Assembly: GCA_039028695.1 (NCBI GenBank)
Contig: JBCCHN010000014.1
Location: forward strand, 1-62,442
Length of the DNA stretch: 62,442 nucleotides
Direction of reading: 5' to 3'
Origin: JANQKX01 sp039028695
Lineage (GTDB): Bacteria > Pseudomonadota > Alphaproteobacteria > Kiloniellales > Kiloniellaceae
Shown: piece after piece, positions 50,554 through 58,078 of the stretch
How the letters are laid out: every line of letters starts with the position of its first letter
Position numbering within the stretch: position 1 is the first letter of the stretch
Notes under the pieces: model-generated
The model's database searches: none
What the model was told of the DNA's origin: nothing
What the model saw: the letters and a program-made list of their open reading frames with translations, nothing else
Program-made: the position numbers and the translations under genes

Positions 50554-52962
50554 CTAGTTGGCGACGGCACGGATTTGGCCCTGCTTTAGGGCATTGAGGA
50601 TTTCCTCCTTCGGCCCATCGGCAACGATTTTACCCTTGTCTACGATAACCAAGCGATCGACGAGGGATAAAAGCGAGCTGCGATGGGTAACGAGTATGGT
50701 GGTCTTGCCAGACATTGCATTGCTTAGGCGGTTGCGCAGCAGGTTCTCGGTGGAATTGTCCATATGACTTGTTGGCTCGTCCATGAGCAGGATCGGCGGG
50801 TCTAGCAATAATGAACGGGCGATCACGACCGATTGGCGCTGACCACCGGATAGGCGCATGCCCCGCTCACCCACCTGCAGATCGAAACCGCTGGGATGGG
50901 TACGCAGAAAATCCGTCACGCCCGCAATACTGGCTGCGCGCAGGATGGACTCGTCATTTACATGAGGGGCGCCAAAGGAGATGTTTTCGCGCACCGAGCC
51001 GAAAAACAAATAGTTGTCTTGGGATACATAGCCGATGTTGCGGCGCAGATCGGCTGGGTCGATTTGGCGAATGTCGGTCCCGTCCATCAAAATGGCACCG
51101 TCTTTGGGCTGATATAGGCCCAGCATCATGCGTGCAAGCGTGCTTTTGCCTGAACCGATCTTGCCCAAAATGGCAATGCGCTCGCCGGGGTTAACCTTCA
51201 TGGAAACGGAATCCAGGGCGATGGTTTCCTGTCCAGGATAGCTGAAGGAGAGATTTTTGTACTCGATCTGGCCGCTGAGGCGCGGGCGGTGCAAGAAGGA
51301 TTTCCCTTCCGAGCGTTCCGTGGGGCGGCGCATGAGCTCATCCAGGGCGGTGAGGGCAACGCGCGAATGTTGCAAACGGGTCAGCATGCCGGCCACAGCA
51401 CTGAGGGGCGACAGCGATCGACCTGTCAAAATAGTGGCGGCGACAAGCGCGCCCACCGTGATCTCACCTTCGGCGATGAGGTGCACGCCGTAGATGACAA
51501 CGATCACCGTGACCATTTGGATGGAGACCTGGGCGAAGGTCGTCGCCAGGCTGGACAAGAAGCGGGCCTTGCCCGAGGACTCCGCGGTAAGGCCGACAAA
51601 GCGCTCCCATGACCGTTGAACCCGGCCTTCGGCCGCGGTTGCCTTGATGGTCTCCAGGCCGTCGATGGTTTCCACCAAAAGCGCGTGTTTCTGGCTGGCT
51701 TCTTTTTGGGTGCTTTCGACCACCTTGCGTAAGGGGAACTGAAGGATGACGCCAACCAGGATCACCAGCGGGATGGCGCACAAGGGTACCAAGGCCACCG
51801 GGCCAGAGACCATCCAGATCACACCGACGAACAAAAAGATAAAAGGCAAGTCAACCAGGGCGACTAAGGTGCCGGATGTGAAAAACTCTCTAAGGGACTC
51901 AAACTCCCTCAAGTTATTGGCCATAGCGCCCGTGGACGGGGGCCGATTGTCGAGGCGGGTCGCCATAACCTGCTCCAGGAGGCGGCTGGCAATGATCACG
52001 TCCGCGTTTTTGCCGGCCACATCAACAAAGTAGGTGCGCAGATTGCGCATCACGAACTCAAATCCGAAGACGGTCAGGACGCCGAGCGCGAGCACCCACA
52101 GTGTCTCCACCGCATTATTGGGAACCACCCGGTCGTAGACGTTCATGATAAAGAGCGGCGTTGCCAGGGCGAAACAGTTGATCATGACCGATGCCAGGAT
52201 CACATGGCTGTAAATGGGCCAAAACTGGCTCAGCGTGCCCCAAAACCAGTTTTTGCTCGGTTTGAGCTGAATATCCTGCGCCCGCTCGTCGAATTTGTAC
52301 TCCGGACGGGCGAAGATGGCATAGCCGGTATATTGCTCCTGCAAATCGGCGATTTCGACGGTTTTTTTGCTGGCGCCCCCGTCGGGAATGATGACATCCG
52401 CCTGCCTTTTGGACTTGACGGCCGAGAGGATGCAGGCGTGCCCGCCCTTAAGCAGCAAAATACAGGGCAGGGTTACCGGCAGGATCTTGCTAATGTCTGG
52501 CCGGCTCATGATTTTTGCGCCGATACCCGCCCGTTCGGCGGCCCGAACCGCTAGCTCAGGCGTAAAGCGATGATTGGAATGGGGCAGGCCGGCCTTAAGC
52601 GCAGCACTCGAGATCGGGCGCTGCAGCATGCCGGCCATGGTAGAAAGGCAAGCGATCAAGGGATCTTCAAAGTCAACGGACCCCGGGGCCACCTGCCAGT
52701 CAAAGGTCTTGGCGGCCTCTTGCAAAATTTCGCCGGGTGAAATGCTACCGGGTGAAGATTTGCCAGCTGATGAGTCGCCGGCCGAGGTGTCGCCGGGTGA
52801 TGCGCTGCCGAGTGCAGGATTGTCGACTTGGGATTGGTCGGCCCCGTTGTCCGATGGCGTTTGCGCGCTTGCCTCGGAAGGCTCTTCCATATGGGCACCT
52901 GCGGCTGCGGATTGGGAAGGTGTCATCGGTTCTTTCACTTTACTGGCCGTTCCCAATCTCAT
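50554..52962 (-). CDS. Type I secretion ABC transporter (LapB-like), with inactive C39-like domain
   Basis: Exports a large protein by the one-step type I route. Order: a Ser/Pro/Ala/Gly-rich N-terminal extension (to ~85), a C39-peptidase-like domain (~85-220) in which the nucleophile Cys is replaced (DPLIACLST, Pro in its place), six membrane helices (~240-530), and the ATPase: Walker A GKIGSGKST, signature LSGGQRQ, Walker B ILLMDEPT, His in VTHR. 802 residues, or 12 fewer from a second ATG at 52926. The first ATG has no evident ribosome site. Confidence 0.93.
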   Translation of the reverse strand: MRLGTASKVKEPMTPSQSAAAGAHMEEPSEASAQTPSDNGADQSQVDNPALGSASPGDTSAGDSSAGKSSPGSISPGEILQEAAKTFDWQVAPGSVDFEDPLIACLSTMAGMLQRPISSAALKAGLPHSNHRFTPELAVRAAERAGIGAKIMSRPDISKILPVTLPCILLLKGGHACILSAVKSKRQADVIIPDGGASKKTVEIADLQEQYTGYAIFARPEYKFDERAQDIQLKPSKNWFWGTLSQFWPIYSHVILASVMINCFALATPLFIMNVYDRVVPNNAVETLWVLALGVLTVFGFEFVMRNLRTYFVDVAGKNADVIIASRLLEQVMATRLDNRPPSTGAMANNLREFESLREFFTSGTLVALVDLPFIFLFVGVIWMVSGPVALVPLCAIPLVILVGVILQFPLRKVVESTQKEASQKHALLVETIDGLETIKATAAEGRVQRSWERFVGLTAESSGKARFLSSLATTFAQVSIQMVTVIVVIYGVHLIAEGEITVGALVAATILTGRSLSPLSAVAGMLTRLQHSRVALTALDELMRRPTERSEGKSFLHRPRLSGQIEYKNLSFSYPGQETIALDSVSMKVNPGERIAILGKIGSGKSTLARMMLGLYQPKDGAILMDGTDIRQIDPADLRRNIGYVSQDNYLFFGSVRENISFGAPHVNDESILRAASIAGVTDFLRTHPSGFDLQVGERGMRLSGGQRQSVVIARSLLLDPPILLMDEPTSHMDNSTENLLRNRLSNAMSGKTTILVTHRSSLLSLVDRLVIVDKGKIVADGPKEEILNALKQGQIRAVAN
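52726..52800 (-). repeat. Five tandem 15-base repeats in the exporter gene
   Basis: On the plus strand, five consecutive 15-base units each end in a form of GCCGGGTGA. They code the pentapeptides SPGDT, SAGDS, SAGKS, SPGSI and SPGEI at residues 55-79 of the ABC transporter, in a linker before its C39-like domain. The units have begun to diverge but the period is exact. Confidence 0.85.
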
Positions 52963-53223
52963 GGCATGTGCTAGAGCATCAAATTTATCTTCGATGGCGT
53001 GGCTTGATCGCCAGCCGATGGATGCCCGTGTTACGATGCCTGCCGTGGAATCGGGTTATCCTCGCGTGTTATAATTTCCGTCAGTTTTTATAAAGACATA
53101 CCATTCGAGAATGGTTAATAGGGCCGGGGGTTACCAGCTTCCCTTGGCACGGTCGCCGCGATCAGTGTGAACCAGACCCAGCTTAACCAAAAAAAGATCG
53201 TTACGGCTGTATTAATCCGCAAG

Positions 53224-53238
53224 TTAAAGAATTGTTAA
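53224..53238. promoter_or_regulatory. Perfect CtrA-type box TTAA-N7-TTAA
   Basis: TTAAAGAATTGTTAA matches the full CtrA recognition pattern exactly. A further TTAA lies 8 bases upstream (53212-53215). It stands in the 700-base divergent gap between the ABC exporter (start 52962) and the TolC-like gene, 262 bases from the first. CtrA controls cell-cycle, motility and surface genes in alphaproteobacteria. The rest of this AT-rich gap shows only the tolC promoter and the inverted repeat listed separately. Confidence 0.6.
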
Positions 53239-53535
53239 CCAAGATTCCATCTTTACTATTTGTCAGGCTGTTTTCTGAAGTTGTTGCCAAAATTCGGCAC
53301 AAGAGCTGGAACATTTGCCACCATTTGTGGGTTGATGGATAGATTGTATAAAGTTTTATCGTTTTCTGGTGTTTAGTGCTTTCACTTGTCTTGAACGGCC
53401 TTGGAACGGGAGTTCAATTTTTCATAAGGTAAAGTAGAAAGAAAACCGTTTAGTGCACTGATATTTAATTAGAAAATTTTTTTCAATGAGGTTTTTTGTG
53501 GTGGCTGGTCTGGATCTTCTCAGTCCGGGCCCTCG

Positions 53536-53564
53536 TTGACAGGATCAAGGGAAGTTCGTAAATA
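53536..53564 (+). promoter_or_regulatory. Sigma-70 promoter of the TolC-like gene
   Basis: A perfect TTGACA (53536-53541) and TAAATA (53559-53564) are 17 bases apart. The start would be near 53571, giving a leader of about 105 bases before the ATG at 53676. An inverted repeat begins inside the -10 box. Confidence 0.7.
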
Positions 53565-53589
53565 ACCACAGAAATTTTAGTTGGTTATT
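53561..53589. promoter_or_regulatory. Inverted repeat overlapping the -10 box and start of the TolC-like gene
   Basis: AATAACCA (53561-53568) and TGGTTATT (53582-53589) are exact 8-base arms separated by 13 bases. The left arm covers the end of the -10 box and the repeat runs over the predicted start site, a usual place for a repressor operator. As RNA it could be only a partial hairpin. Confidence 0.5.
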
Positions 53590-53675
53590 GGCTGCAACGG
53601 ACGCAGGAGGCGCTTCGTGACGGTCAATGGAATGTGGACACTTGCAGAATGCGGACACCCGAGGAGAGGCTCCGG

Positions 53676-55046
53676 ATGGCGCGGCCGATGAAGTTATTGA
53701 CCCGATCGTTAAGGTTAGCGCTTTTGGCAGGAGCGTCGGTGGTCATCATATCGGGAACTGCTGGGGCCATGACCCTGCAGGAGGCTGCCCAATTGGCTGT
53801 CTCCACCAATCCGGATATCGGTGTTGCCTCGAGCAACCGTGAGGCGGTTGACCAGGAACTGCGTCAGGCGCGCGGCCTTTATTTGCCCCAGATCGATTTT
53901 GAAGCGGGCGCTGGTCCCGAATGGTTGAACGATTCAAGCACCCGATTAAATGGCGGTGGCACTGAAAATTTGTTCCGGTCTGAAACCCGCATCACTTTGC
54001 AGCAACGCCTTTTTGATGGTTATGAAGCCGGGTCCACCGTTGATAGAGAAAAAGCGCGGGTGGAATCGGCGGCTAATCGAGTCAAAGAAAACTCCGAAAT
54101 TTTGGCCTTAGACGCGATTGGTGCGTTTTTGGAAGTGTTGCGAGGTCGTGAGCTGGTCCGCCTTGCAGAAGAAAACTTGGCGGTTCACTTAGATATTTTG
54201 GCGTCCTTGCAAAAGCGGTTAAGCGGTGGCGGAGGTAGCCGTGCCGATGTGACGCAAACCGAAACACGGGCGGCGCGTGCCCGCGCAACATTGACAGAAA
54301 ACTATAACGTTTTGCGGGATGCTGAGGCCGAATTCACTCGAATTGTGGGGCAGTTTCCAGACGATTTGGAGCAGCCTGTCCCGGTCTCGGAGGCTTTGCC
54401 GCCGGATCTGGAGACAGCGGTCGAGATCGCCGGTTCCAACAACCTGACCACCAAGATTTTTGAGGCCGACGTTCGTTCCGCCGAGGCGGAGGTGGAAATC
54501 TCCGAGGTTCCACTCTACCCCAGTGTCTCCTTGGAGGCCGAGTCGGAGTATATTGACGGTGCAACCGGCTTCGACACCTATCAGTTCAACAATGCTATCT
54601 TGTTGCGCTTGCGTTGGAATCTCTTTCGGGGCGGCATCGACCGAGCCGCGCGACAAGAAGCTTTGGCCCGGGTGACCGAGAGCAAAAATCGGCGCTATCA
54701 ATCCCACCTGGATGCGGAGCGGGAGATGCGCCAGTCCTGGTTTGCCCTGGAAGCCAGCCGCCAATCGGTCATTGATCTGGAAAGCGCGGTGCAGTTTTCT
54801 CGGGAAACCCGAGATGCCTATGTCAAACAATTTGAAGTGGCGCAACGCACCCTGTTAGACGTACTGGATGCGGAAAACGAGCTTTTTGTGTCGCAGAGCG
54901 AATTGGTGACTGCCCAGACCAACGAAAGTCTGGCGACTTACCGCATTTTAGCGGTTGAGGGAATTCTGATGCAAACCATCGGGGTGACCGCGCCGGCCCA
55001 GGCGCAAGTGCAACACAAGACCTGGTCGGAAGGGCTGCTCGATTGA
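53676..55046 (+). CDS. TolC-family outer-membrane channel (LapE-like)
   Basis: Outer-membrane exit duct for type I secretion. I start at the ATG at 53676, which follows GAGGAGAGG by six bases; the frame is open to 53634. The signal peptide ends near ISGTAGA-M (residue ~31). Two repeats of the TolC fold with long coiled-coil helices follow (LRQARGLYLPQIDFEAG; YVKQFEVAQRTLLDVLDAENELF). About 456 residues. Divergent from its ABC and fusion partners. Confidence 0.93.
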   Translation: MARPMKLLTRSLRLALLAGASVVIISGTAGAMTLQEAAQLAVSTNPDIGVASSNREAVDQELRQARGLYLPQIDFEAGAGPEWLNDSSTRLNGGGTENLFRSETRITLQQRLFDGYEAGSTVDREKARVESAANRVKENSEILALDAIGAFLEVLRGRELVRLAEENLAVHLDILASLQKRLSGGGGSRADVTQTETRAARARATLTENYNVLRDAEAEFTRIVGQFPDDLEQPVPVSEALPPDLETAVEIAGSNNLTTKIFEADVRSAEAEVEISEVPLYPSVSLEAESEYIDGATGFDTYQFNNAILLRLRWNLFRGGIDRAARQEALARVTESKNRRYQSHLDAEREMRQSWFALEASRQSVIDLESAVQFSRETRDAYVKQFEVAQRTLLDVLDAENELFVSQSELVTAQTNESLATYRILAVEGILMQTIGVTAPAQAQVQHKTWSEGLLD

Positions 55047-55055
55047 TCGAGCAGC
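55034..55055 (+). repeat. Perfect hairpin with the TolC-like stop codon in its loop
   Basis: GCTGCTCGAT (55034-55043) and ATCGAGCAGC (55046-55055) are exact 10-base arms; the two bases between them begin the TGA stop. No T-run follows. The convergent small gene ends 59 bases further on, and nothing else is seen in that gap. Confidence 0.75.
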
Positions 55056-55113
55056 GCAGTGGTTTGGGATGCTTGAAAGATTGGCCTTCTAAGGCTCTGG
55101 GCGACCCTTCGGC

Positions 55114-55458
55114 CTAGGGTAAGAGGACGTCGTCGGTGTCGCCGACGATTTCGCCAAGATCGGTGAGTTTGTTGCGCAAGGATTGGCGCATAGAGATTTT
55201 CTCCTGGGCCGCCGGCGGCAAATCAGTGAGACGAATGGCACCCTTGTCTATGAGTGCGGTGATCAGATCCTCCAGTACCCGGACAAATTCGATATCCGAG
55301 GACAGCAGGTCGGATTGAAGCTGAAGATGGGAATTGTTGTCTTCGATAAATTCTGCAACCTCGGTGTTATCGTACCGAAGCTCCTCCTGCGCGACTGCAG
55401 AAGGGCGCAAATGCAGCGCAACAATTCGTCCCTCGTCATTCCTGACAACATACGGCAT
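55114..55458 (-). CDS. Conserved hypothetical protein
   Basis: Not assigned to a named function. The 114-residue product starts MPYVVRNDEGRIVALHLRP, with a helical, acidic middle (SDIEFVRVLEDLITALIDKG) and a basic helix KISMRQSLRNKL. Proteins of this look are known from other Rhodospirillales, where they are sometimes misnamed as tryptophan synthase-like. A GAGAGGA site precedes the ATG on the minus strand. It is divergent from mccB. Confidence 0.75.
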   Translation of the reverse strand: MPYVVRNDEGRIVALHLRPSAVAQEELRYDNTEVAEFIEDNNSHLQLQSDLLSSDIEFVRVLEDLITALIDKGAIRLTDLPPAAQEKISMRQSLRNKLTDLGEIVGDTDDVLLP

Positions 55459-55489
55459 GGCATTCCTCTCGCAGGACTCTATAAATATA

Positions 55490-55507
55490 TTAACCTGCAG
55501 GGGTTAA
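55490..55507. promoter_or_regulatory. Inverted repeat in the hypothetical protein-mccB gap
   Basis: TTAACC (55490-55495) and GGTTAA (55502-55507) flank TGCAGG, giving TTAACCTGCAGGGGTTAA. The gap of 120 bases between the two divergent genes holds this symmetric site next to an AT-rich stretch (ATAAATATAT), so it may be an operator for either gene. It differs from the palindrome before the first branched-chain block. Confidence 0.4.
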
Positions 55508-55578
55508 AGTTGGGTAAGCATGGAGTTCTGGCTTGATTTAAAAGGGCTTTTTGCACCTTTCAGCTTTGTTGGGGGGAT

Positions 55579-57186
55579 ATGACCGAGTTACCGACCGACG
55601 TGGATCGATACAGTGCGGATTTCCAGCAAAACGACCAGGCAAATCGTGCCGCGGTTCGGGAACTGCGCGATCTGGTCGAGGAAATAAAAAAGGGGGGAGG
55701 GTCAAAGGCCCGCGACAAGCATCTTGAGCGCGGCAAACTCCTGCCCCGCGACCGAATTCGGCAATTGCTCGACCCAGGGGCGCCTTTTTTGGAGCTGTCC
55801 CAATTTGCGGCCCATAACATGTACGGTGGCGAGGTGCCCGCGGCCGGCATAATCACGGGTATCGGACAGGTTCGCGGTCAGGAATGCATGATTCTGGCCA
55901 ATGATGCGACGGTGAAAGGCGGTACCTATTATCCCGTTACCGTGAAAAAGCATCTTAGAGCCCAAGAAATTGCCGAGCAGAACCGGCTTCCCTGTCTTTA
56001 TTTGGTGGATTCCGGCGGGGCTAATTTGCCTAACCAGGACGAGGTCTTCCCGGACCGGGAGCATTTTGGGCGAATTTTTTACAATCAGGCCCGCATGTCG
56101 GCCTTGGGTATTCCGCAAATTGCCGTCGTGATGGGGTCATGTACGGCCGGGGGCGCCTATGTGCCGGCCATGTCGGACGAGACCATCATCGTCAAAGAGC
56201 AGGGCACGATTTTTTTGGGCGGTCCCCCTTTGGTGAAAGCGGCGACCGGCGAGGTAGTCTCGGCCGAGGATCTAGGTGGGGCCGATGTGCACGCGCGCGC
56301 ATCCGGCGTTGCCGATCATTATGCTCTCAATGACGACGATGCCTTGGAACGGGCCCGGCGCATTGTCGGTCATTTGAACCGGCAAAAATGCTCGATAGCC
56401 TCTTTGGCGGCGCCAAGCGATCCCTGTCATGACCCCGAAGATCTCTATGGCATTGTGCCGACCGATACCCGTAAACCCTACGACGTGCGGGAGGTCATCG
56501 CCCGGTTGGTGGACGGTAGTGTTTTCGATGAGTTTAAGGCTCTCTATGGCAGCACCTTGGTCACCGGCTTTGCCCATTTGCATGGCTATCCGGTGGGAAT
56601 CTTGGCCAACAACGGTATTTTATTTTCCGAATCGGCTCTAAAAGGCGCACATTTTATTGAGTTGTGCGCGCAACGGCGCATACCGCTGATCTTTTTGCAG
56701 AATATTTCCGGCTTCATGGTGGGGCAAAAGTATGAGGCTGGTGGCATTGCCAAAGATGGCGCCAAATTAGTGATGGCAGTGGCCAATGCGAACGTGCCCA
56801 AGTTTACGGTTATTATCGGAGGTTCTTTTGGCGCCGGGAATTATGGTATGTGCGGACGGGCCTATGGGCCACGGTTTTTATGGATGTGGCCCAATGCGCG
56901 GATATCGGTGATGGGTGGCGAGCAGGCGGCGTCCGTCTTGGCGACTTTACGCCGGGATGCTGCTCAGGCGCGCAATGAAGAATGGACGGATAGTCAAGAA
57001 GCGGCGTTCAAGGCACCTATCTTGGAGCAGTACGAAACCCAAGGACACCCCTATTATGCCTCTGCCCGCTTGTGGGATGACGGCATTATTGACCCTTTGG
57101 ACACAAGAGTGACTTTGGCATTGGGTTTGTCGGTCGCCCTCAATCGACAGTCCGAAGCCACCCAGTTTGGCGTATTTAGGATGTAG
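55579..57186 (+). CDS. mccB: 3-Methylcrotonyl-CoA carboxylase beta (carboxyltransferase) subunit
   Basis: Carboxylates 3-methylcrotonyl-CoA to 3-methylglutaconyl-CoA with the biotinylated alpha subunit, in leucine breakdown. 535 residues with both carboxyltransferase halves; motifs VYLxDSGGANLPNQDEVFPD (here LYLVDSGG), MGSCTAGGAYVPAMSDE and GGSFGAGNYGMCGRAYGPRF are specific to MCC. The stop lies in a short tandem duplication. It is first in the set mccB-hydratase-mccA-lyase. Confidence 0.96.
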   Translation: MTELPTDVDRYSADFQQNDQANRAAVRELRDLVEEIKKGGGSKARDKHLERGKLLPRDRIRQLLDPGAPFLELSQFAAHNMYGGEVPAAGIITGIGQVRGQECMILANDATVKGGTYYPVTVKKHLRAQEIAEQNRLPCLYLVDSGGANLPNQDEVFPDREHFGRIFYNQARMSALGIPQIAVVMGSCTAGGAYVPAMSDETIIVKEQGTIFLGGPPLVKAATGEVVSAEDLGGADVHARASGVADHYALNDDDALERARRIVGHLNRQKCSIASLAAPSDPCHDPEDLYGIVPTDTRKPYDVREVIARLVDGSVFDEFKALYGSTLVTGFAHLHGYPVGILANNGILFSESALKGAHFIELCAQRRIPLIFLQNISGFMVGQKYEAGGIAKDGAKLVMAVANANVPKFTVIIGGSFGAGNYGMCGRAYGPRFLWMWPNARISVMGGEQAASVLATLRRDAAQARNEEWTDSQEAAFKAPILEQYETQGHPYYASARLWDDGIIDPLDTRVTLALGLSVALNRQSEATQFGVFRM

Positions 57187-57206
57187 AATGTTTAGGATGT
57201 AGAAAA
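57175..57206 (+). repeat. 16-base tandem duplication across the mccB stop codon
   Basis: TTTAGGATGTAGAATG (57175-57190) is followed directly by TTTAGGATGTAGAAAA (57191-57206), the same up to the last two bases. The first copy contains the mccB TAG; the second forms the ribosome-binding region (AGGA) of the next gene, whose ATG begins at its end. Confidence 0.8.
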
Positions 57207-57997
57207 TGCTTCAACCCTTGTTCTTGGAAGAAATCGGTGACGATGGTGTTGCCCGAATCACCTTGACCCGCCCGGCGGTACACAACGCCATTAACGAGGT
57301 ATTGGTTAGCGAACTAACGACCGTCTTTAAAGGACTGGATTCGGACTCTCGGGTGCGCGCCGTGGTCTTGGCTGCCCAGGGCAAGAGTTTTTGCGCCGGA
57401 GCCGATTTGAATTGGATGCGCACCGTGGCCGGCTTTTCCGAGGACCGCAACGTTGAGGATGCGGAAAACCTGGCCGAACTTATGACCAGCCTCAACCAGT
57501 TATCCAAACCCACTGTTGCCATGGTTCAAGGACCGGTCTTTGGCGGCGGCGTGGGCCTGGTCGCCTGTTGCGACGTCGCCATTGCCGCAGAGACCGCAAG
57601 GTTCTGTCTTTCAGAAGTCAAAGTTGGTCTGATCCCGGCCGTCATCAGCCCTTATGTCATTGCCAGTATCGGAGAACGGGCCGCTCGGCGCTATTTTCTT
57701 ACGGCAGAGGATTTTTCGGCTTGGGAAGCCCATCGCCTAGGATTGGTTCAGGAAGTCGTGCCGCGGGACTCCATGGAGCCGACCTGCCGTCGCATCCTTG
57801 ATGCCATTTTGCTCGGCGGCCCGGAGGCGCAGGCCGATGCAAAATCCCTGATCTTCTCGGTTACCGGCCGTCCCATCAGCGACGCCTTGCGCCAGGAGAC
57901 GACCGCGCGAATTGCCAAGCGACGGACCTCTGAAGAGGGCAAAGAGGGTATCGACGCCTTTTTGGCCAAACGCAAGCCGTCTTGGGTCATGGACTGA
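57206..57997 (+). CDS. liuC: Methylglutaconyl-CoA hydratase (enoyl-CoA hydratase family)
   Basis: Hydrates 3-methylglutaconyl-CoA to HMG-CoA. The crotonase fold is shown by GKSFCAGADLNWM (oxyanion loop) and GPVFGGGVGLVACCDVAIAAE, with the acidic residue in FCLSEVKVGLIPAVI. Assigned to this step by its place between the two MCC subunits. 263 residues. An 81-base gap with a strong hairpin separates it from mccA. Confidence 0.92.
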   Translation: MLQPLFLEEIGDDGVARITLTRPAVHNAINEVLVSELTTVFKGLDSDSRVRAVVLAAQGKSFCAGADLNWMRTVAGFSEDRNVEDAENLAELMTSLNQLSKPTVAMVQGPVFGGGVGLVACCDVAIAAETARFCLSEVKVGLIPAVISPYVIASIGERAARRYFLTAEDFSAWEAHRLGLVQEVVPRDSMEPTCRRILDAILLGGPEAQADAKSLIFSVTGRPISDALRQETTARIAKRRTSEEGKEGIDAFLAKRKPSWVMD

Positions 57998-58015
57998 CCA
58001 AGCCGGTTTTGTTGG

Positions 58016-58046
58016 CCGAGCCGGGGTCTTTGATTGGCCGGCTCGG
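58016..58046 (+). other. GC-rich hairpin between the hydratase gene and mccA
   Basis: CCGAGCCGG (58016-58024) and CCGGCTCGG (58038-58046) are exact 9-base arms around a 13-base loop, ending 32 bases before the TTG start of mccA. TTGATTGATAG follows instead of a T-run. It may pause or lower transcription or stabilise the upstream mRNA. Confidence 0.6.
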
Positions 58047-58078
58047 TTGATTGATAGTGTTGGAGGGCACGAGAGGTT

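Noticed and set aside
50554..52962. Active bacteriocin-type C39 peptidase in the ABC exporter
   Set aside because: The nucleophile position is Pro (DPLIACLST), so the domain cannot cut a leader; it fits the inactive C39-like type of RTX exporters.
52963..53675. Hidden small gene or c-di-GMP riboswitch in the exporter/TolC gap
   Set aside because: No open frame with a ribosome site and no GEMM-like conserved core were seen; the gap is explained as an AT-rich regulatory region.
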